Source: Streptomyces sp. TLI_171 (GTDB taxonomy: Bacteria; Actinomycetota; Actinomycetes; Streptomycetales; Streptomycetaceae). From it: 64,000 bases of DNA. The translations under genes were made by a program, and so were the position numbers. The stretch covers positions 1,798,001 through 1,862,000 of the forward strand of contig NZ_RAPS01000001.1 in assembly GCF_003610255.1 (NCBI RefSeq). The letters are read 5' to 3'. Below the pieces are notes generated by a model, which searched no databases, had not been told where the DNA came from, and was given only the letters and a program-made list of their open reading frames with translations. Shown here one piece after another: positions 1 through 8,479 of the stretch. Within the stretch, counting starts at the first letter, position 1; each line of letters begins with the position of its first letter.

Positions 1-1
1 G

Positions 2-481
<480 letters not shown>

Positions 482-497
482 CCCTGGCCGGCTGAGG

Positions 498-526
498 AGG
501 CCCGGCCCCCGCGGGGGGCCGGGCCT
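498..526. terminator. Bidirectional hairpin terminator between katG and the cluster
   Basis: A perfect 13-bp inverted repeat (AGGCCCGGCCCCC and its complement) around a 3-nt loop lies between two convergent stop codons (481 on plus, 534 on minus). It can serve both katG and the last gene of the minus-strand cluster. It also marks a natural right-hand boundary of that cluster in the direction of transcription. Confidence 0.8.
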
Positions 527-533
527 GTTCCGT

Positions 534-1346
534 TCAGTGCCGCAGTTCGAGGGTGCAGCACTTGACGGCGCCGCCGGCCCGGAGCAGTTCGGTGAGGTCG
601 ACGCCGATCGGGTTGAAGCCGCGGGCGCGCAGCTGCTCGGCGAGGCCGACGGCGGCCTCGGGAAGGATCACGTTGGCGCCGTCGGAGACCGCGTTGAGGC
701 CGAACACCTGGGCGTCCTGGGCGCCGGCGGTGATCGCGTCGGGGTAGAGGCGTTCCAGCACGGCCCGCGAGGCGGGGTCGAAGGCCGCCGGGTGGTACAT
801 GATCTCGGTGTCGCTGAGCACGGCGAGCGCGGTGTCCAGGTGGTAGTAGCGCGGGTCGACCAGGCGCAGGGTGACCACCTCGCGGCCGAGGAAGCGCTCG
901 GCCTCGGCGTGCGCGGCGGCCTCGGTGCGGAAGCCGGTGCCGGCCAGGATCCGCTCGCCCGCCACCAGCAGGTCGCCCTCGCCCTCGTTGACGTGCTCGG
1001 CGTCGCGGACCTGCGTCCAGCCGTGCGCGCGGAACCAGTCGGTGTAGGCGGGGCCCTCGGCGGTGCGCTCGGGGTACCGGAAGCGGGCGCCGAGCACCTT
1101 GCCGTCGACCACGGTGGCGCCGTTGGCGGCGAACACCATGTCGGGCAGGCCGGGCACCGGGTCGATCAGCTCCACGGTGTGGCCGAGGCGCAGGAACAGC
1201 GCGTGCAGCTGGTCCCACTGGGCGAGCGCGGTGCCGGTGTCGGTGGGTTTGGCCGGGTCCATCCACGGGTTGATCGAGTAGTCGACCGTGAAGTGGGCGG
1301 GCCGGCACATCAGGTAGTGGCGCGGTCGGGCGGTACGCGGCGACAC
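534..1346 (-). CDS. DDAH-like / amidinotransferase-superfamily hydrolase
   Basis: The 270-residue protein belongs to the dimethylarginine dimethylaminohydrolase branch of the guanidine-modifying superfamily, whose members cleave (methyl)arginine to citrulline. Visible family features are DMVFAANGA (about 69-77), the acidic NEGEGD motif (120-125), a catalytic His in YYHLDTA (H169) and a nucleophile Cys near the C-terminus in GGAVKCCT (C263). The GTG start is supported by GGAAGGA upstream. It is the last gene of the minus-strand cluster, 66 bases after the BBE flavoprotein and before the katG terminator. It could be a housekeeping ddaH. Its position suggests processing of an arginine-derived or guanidine-bearing intermediate, which is inference. 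Confidence 0.75.
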   Translation of the reverse strand: MSPRTARPRHYLMCRPAHFTVDYSINPWMDPAKPTDTGTALAQWDQLHALFLRLGHTVELIDPVPGLPDMVFAANGATVVDGKVLGARFRYPERTAEGPAYTDWFRAHGWTQVRDAEHVNEGEGDLLVAGERILAGTGFRTEAAAHAEAERFLGREVVTLRLVDPRYYHLDTALAVLSDTEIMYHPAAFDPASRAVLERLYPDAITAGAQDAQVFGLNAVSDGANVILPEAAVGLAEQLRARGFNPIGVDLTELLRAGGAVKCCTLELRH

Positions 1347-1412
1347 GGTGGTGTCCTTCCGGGCAGGGCAACGGAGCCGACGGTCGGTCGGCGGGGCTGC
1401 GGGGGTGAGGGT

Positions 1413-2768
1413 TCAACTGCCGATGGACTGCGGGAAGGTGAACAGTCCGTCCGGGTCGTGGCGGCGCTTGGTGGCGACCAGCCTCGGGTAGTTGGCACCG
1501 TAGTAGGCGGTGCGCCAGTCCCGCAGGTCCGGGTCGGTGAAGTTCAGGTAGGCGCCGTCGATCGCGTGCGGAACGACCAGGTGATCTAGTTCGGCCAGCC
1601 AGGCCAGGTTGGCCGCCGGGTCCTCGCCGGGCAGCCAGGAGGTGTCCAGGCTGACCAGGTACTCGGCGCTGCGGTGGACGAAGGCGGTGGCCTGCGGGTC
1701 GACCCGGTTGATCGCGCCGCCCCAGCCGAACAGGGCGAGGCCGCAGCCGTCCGGGTTGCCGCTGCCGGGCCAGGCCTCCAGGTGCGCCAGCACGGCGGCC
1801 ACGGCTTCGGGCGGCAGCGGCGCGGCGGCGAAGTGGGTGCGGACGGCGAACGCGCCGCCGCTGGTCTCGTGCTGCAGGTAGTCCATGGCGTCCCAGAAGT
1901 CCCGGTCGGCGAGGTCGGCGCGCAGCGGCTGCCCGGCGGCGAGCGCGGGGGCGAGCAGTTCGCGCAGTTCGGCGGCGGGGCCGAGGTGCAGGCCGATGGC
2001 GGAGACCACGGTGCGTCCGCCGGAGCGGGCGGCGCCCAGGCGCAGCGAGGTGCGGTCGGGGGCGGTGCGCATCAGGTGCTGGACGGCGTCGAACACGGCC
2101 GGGGCGTGGGCGGCGTCCCAGAGCAGCAGGCAGGTGCTGGCGGCGGGGGCCGGGGTGGCCTGGAAGGTGAGGTCGAGGTTGATGCCGAAGTTGCCGCCCC
2201 CGCCGCCGCGGCACGCCCAGTAGAGGTCCTCGTTCTGCTGGTCGTCGCAGTGGAGGACGGTGCCGGCGGCGGTGGCCAGGGTGGTGGCGCGCAGCGTGTC
2301 GGCGGTCAGGCCGAGGTGCCGGGAGGTGGCGGCGGAGCCGCCACCGAGGGCGAGGCCGGCGATGCCGACGCCGGCGCCGTTGCCGAGCGGCAGGGCCAGG
2401 CCGTGCGGGCGCAGCGCGGCGTACAGGGCGCCGGTGAGGGTGCCGCCGCCGACGGTGACCCGGCCGGTGGCGGGGTCGACGGTGATGGTGTCGAGGGCCC
2501 GCAGGTCGAGGACCAGGCCGGTGTTGACGGAGTGTCCGGCGTAGGAGTGGCCGCCGCCGCGGGGGACGATCGGGACGCCGCTGTCGCGGGCCCAGTCGAC
2601 GGCGCGGAGCACGTCGTCGCGGTCGGCGGCCTGCAGGACGGCGGCGGGGGCGCGGTGCGCCCAGCGTTCGTTGAAGGCGGCGGAGGAGTCGTGGAAGGCG
2701 GCGTCGCCGGGGTGCAGCAGCGGGCCGGTGGTGTGCTTGTCGAGCAGGGCCCAGTCGGGGGTGGTCAC
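1413..2768 (-). CDS. BBE-type FAD-dependent oxidoreductase
   Basis: A 451-residue flavoprotein of the berberine-bridge-enzyme/FAD_binding_4 (PCMH) family. The FAD-attaching His lies in PRGGGHSYAGHS near residue 70. The region GNGAGVGIAGLALGGG follows, and the typical BBE tail YYGANYPRL and DPDGLFTFPQSI ends the protein. The second covalent site (a Cys before VGxxG) is not seen, so the flavin is probably attached only through His. There is no secretion signal, so it should be cytosolic. The GTG start overlaps the upstream stop (GTGA), showing translational coupling to the small protein before it. Such enzymes oxidise alcohols, amines or C-C bonds in natural product pathways; the substrate here is unknown. 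Confidence 0.85.
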   Translation of the reverse strand: MTTPDWALLDKHTTGPLLHPGDAAFHDSSAAFNERWAHRAPAAVLQAADRDDVLRAVDWARDSGVPIVPRGGGHSYAGHSVNTGLVLDLRALDTITVDPATGRVTVGGGTLTGALYAALRPHGLALPLGNGAGVGIAGLALGGGSAATSRHLGLTADTLRATTLATAAGTVLHCDDQQNEDLYWACRGGGGGNFGINLDLTFQATPAPAASTCLLLWDAAHAPAVFDAVQHLMRTAPDRTSLRLGAARSGGRTVVSAIGLHLGPAAELRELLAPALAAGQPLRADLADRDFWDAMDYLQHETSGGAFAVRTHFAAAPLPPEAVAAVLAHLEAWPGSGNPDGCGLALFGWGGAINRVDPQATAFVHRSAEYLVSLDTSWLPGEDPAANLAWLAELDHLVVPHAIDGAYLNFTDPDLRDWRTAYYGANYPRLVATKRRHDPDGLFTFPQSIGS

Positions 2769-3103
2769 GGGGCGATCTCCTCGATGGTGGAGGTGCCGGC
2801 GGCGGGGTGCGGGCCGTAGCGCTCCCACTGCTCGTGCAGCCGGATCCGGCCGTCGGGGGTGAGGGCGGGGGTGTTGCGGGTGCGGCCGCAGACCACTTCG
2901 CCGTCGTCGAGGACGAAGGTGTAGCCCATGGCGAGGGTGCCGTCGGGCAGCCGGGTGCCGGCGGTCCAGCCGCGGCGGATCGCGCCGCCGGCGATCTCGC
3001 CCCAGACCAGGTCGCCCTGCTGGTGGTAGACGGCGACGGTGCGGCGGTCGCCGTCGGGGGCGTGGAAGCGCCGGCCCTCGTAGTCGAGCTGGCGGGGGTT
3101 CAC
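2765..3103 (-). CDS. Small beta-rich conserved protein, function unknown
   Basis: A 112-residue protein starting MNPRQLDYEGRRFHAPDG. It resembles a widespread actinobacterial family with the pattern GDLVWGEIAGGAIRRG and a C-terminal RLHEQWER, often given the doubtful name N-acetylglutamate synthase. The sequence suggests a calycin/MoaF-like antiparallel barrel; no catalytic residues can be assigned. The GTG start overlaps the stop of the cupin gene (GTGA), and its own stop overlaps the BBE gene start. The three genes therefore form one translationally coupled block. A role in binding or folding a small hydrophobic intermediate is only a guess. Confidence 0.6.
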   Translation of the reverse strand: MNPRQLDYEGRRFHAPDGDRRTVAVYHQQGDLVWGEIAGGAIRRGWTAGTRLPDGTLAMGYTFVLDDGEVVCGRTRNTPALTPDGRIRLHEQWERYGPHPAAGTSTIEEIAP

Positions 3104-3450
3104 GCCTGCCACCAGATCGCGTAGTAGGCGAAGTCCTGGTCGTGCGGGTTGGCCACGGCGTGGTCGGTGTCGGCGGGCAGCAGGACCAGGTCGCCGGCGG
3201 CGATGGGGTGGCTGCCGTCGGCGGTGCGGACCTCGCCGCGGCCGCTCATGCAGATGAACAGTTCGCGTTCGGTGTGCTGGTGGGTGTCGGTGAGGTCGCC
3301 GGGGCGCAGCACGCACCAGGCGCCGTGGAAGGGGGTGGTGAGTTCGCCCCAGGGGTGCAGCAGTCTCAGGTCGAGGCCGTGGGCGCGTTCGAGTCCGGCG
3401 GGTTCCTGACGGCGGATCACCAGGCCGGGCGGCAGGCCGGTTTCGGGCAT
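3100..3450 (-). CDS. Stand-alone single-domain cupin, candidate N-N bond-forming half of a hydrazine synthetase
   Basis: A 116-residue protein with both cupin motifs intact. Motif 1 has G51, H57, H59, E63 and G70; motif 2 has G86, P92, H97 and N101. The four metal ligands H57, H59, E63 and H97 are all present. In known hydrazine synthetases (s56-p1, triacsin pathways) a cupin domain is fused to a MetRS-like domain and rearranges the aminoacyl ester of an N-hydroxylated lysine to a hydrazine. The MetRS-like gene of this cluster (13410-14957) has no cupin, so this gene is the obvious partner. That link is inference, since small cupins have many other roles. It lies 38 bases after the regulator gene and is coupled to the next gene. 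Confidence 0.75.
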   Translation of the reverse strand: MPETGLPPGLVIRRQEPAGLERAHGLDLRLLHPWGELTTPFHGAWCVLRPGDLTDTHQHTERELFICMSGRGEVRTADGSHPIAAGDLVLLPADTDHAVANPHDQDFAYYAIWWQA

Positions 3451-3488
3451 GGCGGGGCTCCGTTCGGGTGCGTGGGCGTGGGGAGCCG

Positions 3489-4163
3489 TCAGCGGGCGGC
3501 GGCGTGGCCGAGACCGGCGTCGCGGGCGAGCACGATGGCCTGGGCGCGGTCGGCGACGCCGAGTTTGCCGAAGATTCCGGAGATCCGGTTGCTGACGGTC
3601 TTGGAGGCGAGGGCGAGTTCGCGGGCGATGACGGTGTTGGACCGGCCGGCGGCCAGGTGTTCGAGGACTTCCCGTTCCCGGTCGCTGAGTTGCGGGAACG
3701 GGTAGCTGCGCGGCCGCGGGCCGGCGCCGATCAGGGTGCCGAGCCGGGCGGCGATGGTGCGGTCGACGATGGCCTCGCCGTTGCCGACGGCGTGGATGCC
3801 GCGGACGATCTGGTCGGCGGTGGCGCGTTTGACCAGGTAGCCGCGGGCGCCGGCGTGGAAGGCGGCGGTCACCGCCCTGTCGTCGTCGAAGGCGCTGAAC
3901 ACCAGGACGCCGGTGTCGGGGGCGAGCCGCAGGATCTGACTGATCATCCGCATGCCGGAGCTGTCGTCCAGTTGCGGGTCGAGGACCAGGACGTCGGGCC
4001 GGTGCCGGGAGGTGGCCGCGAGCACCTCGCCGGTGGTGCCCGCCTCGCCGACCACCAGCGCGCCGCCGGAGGCCTCCACCATGGAGCGGACGCCCTGGCG
4101 GACGGCCGGCTGCGCGTCGGCGAGCAGCACGGTCAGCGGCGTGGAACTCCCGTGCTGGTTCAT
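3489..4163 (-). CDS. NarL/FixJ-type response regulator, likely cluster regulator
   Basis: A 224-residue protein with an N-terminal receiver domain (about 10-125) and a C-terminal LuxR-type helix-turn-helix (about 159-217, LSDREREVLEHLAAG). The phospho-acceptor is D62 in VLVLDPQL, the switch Ser is S90 and the conserved Lys is K112. One of the two acidic residues of the magnesium pocket is missing (D16-A17 instead of DD), so phosphorylation may be weak or absent. The start chosen is the ATG after GAGGGGACG; an in-frame start 22 codons upstream has no better site. No sensor kinase is adjacent. Its place between the two blocks of the cluster suggests a pathway-specific regulator. Confidence 0.85.
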   Translation of the reverse strand: MNQHGSSTPLTVLLADAQPAVRQGVRSMVEASGGALVVGEAGTTGEVLAATSRHRPDVLVLDPQLDDSSGMRMISQILRLAPDTGVLVFSAFDDDRAVTAAFHAGARGYLVKRATADQIVRGIHAVGNGEAIVDRTIAARLGTLIGAGPRPRSYPFPQLSDREREVLEHLAAGRSNTVIARELALASKTVSNRISGIFGKLGVADRAQAIVLARDAGLGHAAAR

Positions 4164-4292
4164 CGTCCCCTCGCGGCGTGTGGTGGTGCGGCAAAAGGCG
4201 GTGCGTGCGGCCGGGGACGTGGTGATCACCGGCGGTGACGATTCCGTTACCTCATCATGATCTGGTCAATCGCGCGGCTCAAGTGTGCAATG

Positions 4293-6053
4293 TCATACAG
4301 GAGTTGGCAGATGTGATGATTGCCCGGCCGGTTCCGGAGCAGGGACGCCGGTCAGTGCCAGGCCCTCCCGGGCGCGGCGCATGATCTCCTCCCGGCCGCG
4401 CCAGTGCGACCAGAACGCGCCGGTGTAGCCGAGGCCGCCCAGGCTGGTGAGGAACGGGTTGTCGGCGTAGTTGTTGTCGTGCTCGCTCATCCCCTCGACG
4501 GTGGGCAGCATCACCCGGTGGTGGTCGGCGGGGTCGATCATCGCCCACAGGTCGGCGACCGGTCCGTGCCAGCGCTCCTCCGGGTCGGCGGCCCGGGCCG
4601 GGTCGGGCAGCAGGCCGGGCGAGAACCAGCAGACCAGCCGGAAGTTGCCGTGCTCGTCGAACATGAACTGCCGCTCGTACTCGGCCGGGGAGGCGCACAT
4701 CCGCAGCGGCTTGAGCACGATCGGGCCGCCCGCGGTGTTGGACTGCAGGCCGGGGACGGTGCGCACGCCCGCGCACTGCTCGGCGATGTCGATGCCCATC
4801 GGGGTGTAGGGGAACAGCCGCAGGCCGAGCGAGAAGCCGGTGACGGTGGCGTCCAGCGCCATGAAGGCGTCCACGCAGGCGCGGACCGTCTCCATGGTCT
4901 CCCCCGGCATGCCGAACAGCGCCTCGACCATGGTGAGGATGCCGCGTTCGTGGCAGAGCCGGACCAGCCGCTCGGTGTCCTCGAAGGTGTAGTACGTGCC
5001 GCCCTTCTCGGTGACCTTCCAGCCGCTGAGCACCTCGGGGCGGATGTGGTCGCTGCCGACGTTGACGCCCCGGCAGCCGGCCGCGGCCAGCAGGTCGGCG
5101 AACTCCTCGTCGAACGGGCTGGGTTGGCAGTACACCCAGAGCCGCAGACCGTTCAGCGGGTTGTCCGGGTCGGCGTGCCGGCGGCGGACGATCTCCCGCA
5201 GCAGGTTCTTGGCGTGCGCGATCGACAGGTTGAACTCGCTGTCGGTGGTGTGCTGGTCCAGGATGCCCTGGGCCGCCAGCGACTCCATCTCGTCGACCAC
5301 CGAGGCGAGTTCGCGCTGCCCGTAACGGGTGCCCTTGGCGTCGGGCTCCACGCAGTGCGAGCAGCGGTAGGCGCAGCCGTTCTTGGTCAGGATGGAGCCG
5401 AGGCCGCCGCGCCGGTAGTACTCCAGGTTGTCGACCCGGCGCGGGACGCCGGAGCGCCGCCGGTACACCGACTGCCGGTCCACCTGCCACACCCGGGGCT
5501 CGAACTGACCGGTGGCGTCGACCTGCTGGGCCTGCCCGTGGCGGACGGTGAGCACCGCGGGCGGGACCCGGACGGCGCCGCGCTCGGTGTTGCGGATCAG
5601 TCCGGCGATGCCGGTGGTCTCGCGGCCCTCGGCGACCGCCTCGGCCAGCTCGCAGAGGATCTTCTCGCCGGGGCCCTTCACGCCGTAGTCGATGCCGAAG
5701 TACTCGACCAGCGCGAACGGCATGGTGGAGAAGCCGATGCCGCCGCCGACGATGGGCGCCTCGGTGTGCCGGCGGATCTCGGTGATGATCTCCCGGTGCT
5801 CACCGACGAACGGCCGCTGCTCGAAGGCGTACACGGTGTCGGTGTTGCGGACGGTCACCCCGACCAGCATCGGGTCGCGTTCCGCGAAGTACTCGTGCAG
5901 GCAGGTCTTCCAGTCGTCGCGGCGGAAGGTCAGGTCGAGCACCTCCACCTCGAAGTCGGCGTCCTCCAGCGCGGTGGTGAGGACGTCGAGGGCGTAGGGC
6001 GCGATCGGCGGATGCACCTTGTTGGGATTGACCAGTAGGACCAGTCTGCTCAT
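4293..6053 (-). CDS. Cobalamin-binding radical SAM enzyme
   Basis: A 586-residue class B type radical SAM protein. The N-terminus (about 1-140) fits a B12-binding Rossmann domain, with GGGIGFSTMP near 103-112 and no DxHxxG motif, as in many base-off cobalamin radical SAM enzymes. The iron-sulfur cluster motif CAYRCSHC provides C227, C231 and C234. The C-terminal 200 residues are extra. Such enzymes methylate unactivated carbon or phosphorus, or drive ring rearrangements, in antibiotic pathways. It follows the second ACAD-like gene by 40 bases with GGGAGGGAA before the ATG, so it is probably the last gene of the main operon. The substrate is unknown. Confidence 0.85.
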   Translation of the reverse strand: MSRLVLLVNPNKVHPPIAPYALDVLTTALEDADFEVEVLDLTFRRDDWKTCLHEYFAERDPMLVGVTVRNTDTVYAFEQRPFVGEHREIITEIRRHTEAPIVGGGIGFSTMPFALVEYFGIDYGVKGPGEKILCELAEAVAEGRETTGIAGLIRNTERGAVRVPPAVLTVRHGQAQQVDATGQFEPRVWQVDRQSVYRRRSGVPRRVDNLEYYRRGGLGSILTKNGCAYRCSHCVEPDAKGTRYGQRELASVVDEMESLAAQGILDQHTTDSEFNLSIAHAKNLLREIVRRRHADPDNPLNGLRLWVYCQPSPFDEEFADLLAAAGCRGVNVGSDHIRPEVLSGWKVTEKGGTYYTFEDTERLVRLCHERGILTMVEALFGMPGETMETVRACVDAFMALDATVTGFSLGLRLFPYTPMGIDIAEQCAGVRTVPGLQSNTAGGPIVLKPLRMCASPAEYERQFMFDEHGNFRLVCWFSPGLLPDPARAADPEERWHGPVADLWAMIDPADHHRVMLPTVEGMSEHDNNYADNPFLTSLGGLGYTGAFWSHWRGREEIMRRAREGLALTGVPAPEPAGQSSHLPTPV

Positions 6054-6093
6054 GGGTTCCCTCCCCTGGGTGAAGTGAATAACTGACGGTCGG

Positions 6094-7263
6094 TCAGACG
6101 ATGCCGAGGCTGATGCCGAACTCGGGGGTGCCGCCGACCAGGTAGGCCCCGGCGGACTGCAGGATCCGGTCCTGGGCGACCAGGTGCTGGGCCATCACGG
6201 TGGTGTCGCGCAGCCAGCGGTCCATCGGCGAGCTGCGGTTGATGGACCAGGTCTGCAGCAGGTCGTAGAGCCGGGCGACGATGTCCCGGGAGCTGCGGAA
6301 GGCGTGCAGCCAGGACAGCGGGGAGGCGGCCCGCTCGGTGGGCGTGAGGTCGTCCAGCGTGCCGCCCGCGGCGAGCACCTCCCACTGCCGGCGCATCGAG
6401 CCGTACACGCCCTCCCGGGCGGCGTTGAACTCGGCTTCGCAGCGCGCGAGTTCGGTCTGCACCCGCCAGCTGTCGGCCCAGGCCCGGCCGGCCATCCGGT
6501 CGTACCGGGTGGACGCCACCTCGCGGACGTGGTCGAGGGCGGCGCGGGCCACGCCGAGCGGGACGCCGCACATCGCGCGGGTGAAGGAGTCCGCCTGGGT
6601 GAGCGGGCTGGGCGCGCCGTGCGGGGTGGCGAAGGTGTAGGTGTGCTCCTCGGGCACGAACACCTCGGTCATGGTGTAGTCGCAACTGCCGCTGCCGCAC
6701 AGGCCGGTGGTGTCCCAGTTGTCGATCACCTCGACCTCGGAGCGCGGCACCAGGAACTGCCGGGAGTCGTGCCGGTGCTTGCTGCCGGGGGCGGCCCAGG
6801 GCTCGCCGCCGTCGAAGATGAAGGCGCCGGACGTCACCCAGTCGGCGTGCTTGATGCCGGAGCCGAACGACCAGCGGCCGCTGAGCCGGAAACCGCCGGG
6901 CACGCGCTCGGCCCGGCCGGAGGGCTGCAGCAGGCCCGCCACCACCAGGTCGAGGCGCGGGAAGACCTCCTTGGCCACCGCCTGGTCCAGGAAGTTGGCG
7001 TAGATGCCGGTGTTGGCGCCGATCACGGCGCACCAGGCGGCGGAGGCGTCGCCGTACGCGAGGGCCTCCACCACCTCGGTCTGCTCCATCGAGGTGAGCG
7101 CGGGGCCGCCCCACTCGCGGCCGAAGCACATGCCGAACACGCCGGTGGCGCGCAGCAGTTCGACCACCTCGGCGGGCAGGGTGCGGTTGGCCTCGATCGC
7201 GGGGGCGAGCTCGCGCAGCTGCGGCGCCAGTTCCCGGGCCCGCTTCAGGATCTCGGAGGACAT
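6094..7263 (-). CDS. Acyl-CoA-dehydrogenase-fold flavin monooxygenase, paralog A
   Basis: A 389-residue member of the ACAD fold that uses flavin to oxygenate or dehydrogenate non-CoA substrates (HpaB-C2/DszC-like group D monooxygenases). Visible signatures are the mid-domain GRWSFGSGIKHADW, the long helical C-terminus with YDLLQTWSINRSSPMDRWLRD and no catalytic Glu context of true fatty acyl-CoA dehydrogenases. It starts 4 bases after the stop of paralog B with GGAGAG as ribosome binding site. The two proteins are alike over their full length. In this cluster an N-oxygenation or hydrazine-to-azo oxidation would be logical; this is inference. No flavin reductase is encoded nearby, so reduced flavin must come from elsewhere if it is a two-component enzyme. 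Confidence 0.8.
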   Translation of the reverse strand: MSSEILKRARELAPQLRELAPAIEANRTLPAEVVELLRATGVFGMCFGREWGGPALTSMEQTEVVEALAYGDASAAWCAVIGANTGIYANFLDQAVAKEVFPRLDLVVAGLLQPSGRAERVPGGFRLSGRWSFGSGIKHADWVTSGAFIFDGGEPWAAPGSKHRHDSRQFLVPRSEVEVIDNWDTTGLCGSGSCDYTMTEVFVPEEHTYTFATPHGAPSPLTQADSFTRAMCGVPLGVARAALDHVREVASTRYDRMAGRAWADSWRVQTELARCEAEFNAAREGVYGSMRRQWEVLAAGGTLDDLTPTERAASPLSWLHAFRSSRDIVARLYDLLQTWSINRSSPMDRWLRDTTVMAQHLVAQDRILQSAGAYLVGGTPEFGISLGIV

Positions 7264-7267
7264 GTCG

Positions 7268-8479
7268 TCACTCTCCTTCGGTGGGGCTGGTGGTGAGTCC
7301 GAGGCTGATCCGGAACAGCGGGGGCCGGCCGAGCAGGTAGGCGCCGACCGACTCCAGGACCGCGTCCTGCGCGGTGAGGTTCTGGCACATCACCGCGGTG
7401 TCGCGCAGCCAGCGGTCCATCGGCTGGTCGCGGTTGATCGACCAGGTCTGCAGCAGGTCGTAGAGCCGGTTGACCACCCGCCGGGCGGTGCGGAAGGCGT
7501 GCAGCCAGGCCAGCGGCGAGGCGGCCCGCTCGGTCGGGGTGAGGTCGTCCAGCGTGCCGCCCGCGGCGAGCACCTCCCACTGGCGGCGCAGCGCCCCGTA
7601 CACGCCCTCCCGGGCGGCGTTGAACTCGGCCTCGCAGGAGGCGAGTTCGGTCTGCACCCGCCAGCTCTCGGCCCACGGTCGGCCGGCCATCCGGTCGTAG
7701 CGGGTGGCGGCGATCTCCCGGGCGTGGTCGAGGGCGGCGCGGGCCACGCCCAGCGGGACGCCGCACAGGGCCCGCATGAAGGAGTCCGGCTGGGCCAGCG
7801 GGCTCGGGGTGCCGCGGGTCTCGTAGAAGGTGAAGGTGTGCGTCTCGGGGACGAACACCTCGGTCATGGTGTAGTCGCAACTCCCGGTCCCGCGCAGGCC
7901 GGTGGTGTCCCAGTTCTCCACCACGTCGACCTCGGAGCGGGGCACCAGGAACTGCAGCGAGTCGTGGCTGTGCGCGCTGCCGGGGGCGGCCCAGGGTTCG
8001 CCGTCCTGGAAGACGAACGCGCCGGAGGTCACCCAGTCGCTGTGCTTGATGCCGGAGCCGAACGACCAGCGGCCGCTGAGCCGGTAGCCGCCGGGCACCC
8101 GCTCGGCGTGGCCGGCCGGGGCGAGCACGCCCGCGGTGATCAGGTCCAGGTCGGGGTAGACCTCCTTGACCACCGACTGGTCGAGGAAGTTGCCGATCAG
8201 GCCGCTGTTGGCGCCGATCACCCCGCACCAGGCGGCCGAGGCGTCGCCGTAGGCGAGGGCCTCGACCACGGCGAGCTGCTCCAGCGAGGTCAGTTCGGGT
8301 CCGCCCCACTCGCGGGCGAAGCACATCCGGAACACGCCGGTGTCCCGGAGCAGGTCGACGATCGCGGTGGGGAGGGTGCGGTTGGCCTCGATCTCGGCGG
8401 CCCGCTCGCGCAGCACCGGGGCCAGCGCGCGGGCCCGGCGCAGGATCTCGGCCGCGTCCAGCGGCGCGGCGGCGGTCAT
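7268..8479 (-). CDS. Acyl-CoA-dehydrogenase-fold flavin monooxygenase, paralog B
   Basis: A 403-residue close paralog of the next gene (paralog A), starting MTAAAPLDAAEILRRARALAP. The same signatures appear: GRWSFGSGIKHSDW, the TTGLRGTGSCDYTM block and DLLQTWSINRDQPMDRWLRD. The ATG overlaps the TGA of the preceding ATP-grasp gene (ATGA), so translation is coupled. Several DNA stretches are nearly identical between the paralogs, which points to a tandem duplication or gene conversion. Keeping both copies suggests two successive oxidations or a heteromeric enzyme. The substrate is unknown. Confidence 0.8.
   Translation of the reverse strand: MTAAAPLDAAEILRRARALAPVLRERAAEIEANRTLPTAIVDLLRDTGVFRMCFAREWGGPELTSLEQLAVVEALAYGDASAAWCGVIGANSGLIGNFLDQSVVKEVYPDLDLITAGVLAPAGHAERVPGGYRLSGRWSFGSGIKHSDWVTSGAFVFQDGEPWAAPGSAHSHDSLQFLVPRSEVDVVENWDTTGLRGTGSCDYTMTEVFVPETHTFTFYETRGTPSPLAQPDSFMRALCGVPLGVARAALDHAREIAATRYDRMAGRPWAESWRVQTELASCEAEFNAAREGVYGALRRQWEVLAAGGTLDDLTPTERAASPLAWLHAFRTARRVVNRLYDLLQTWSINRDQPMDRWLRDTAVMCQNLTAQDAVLESVGAYLLGRPPLFRISLGLTTSPTEGE

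Noticed and set aside
4231..4270. Promoter of the NarL-type regulator (TTGACC on the minus strand at 4264-4269)
   Set aside because: A -35-like box is visible, but no acceptable -10 box lies at 16-18 bases, so it was not annotated.
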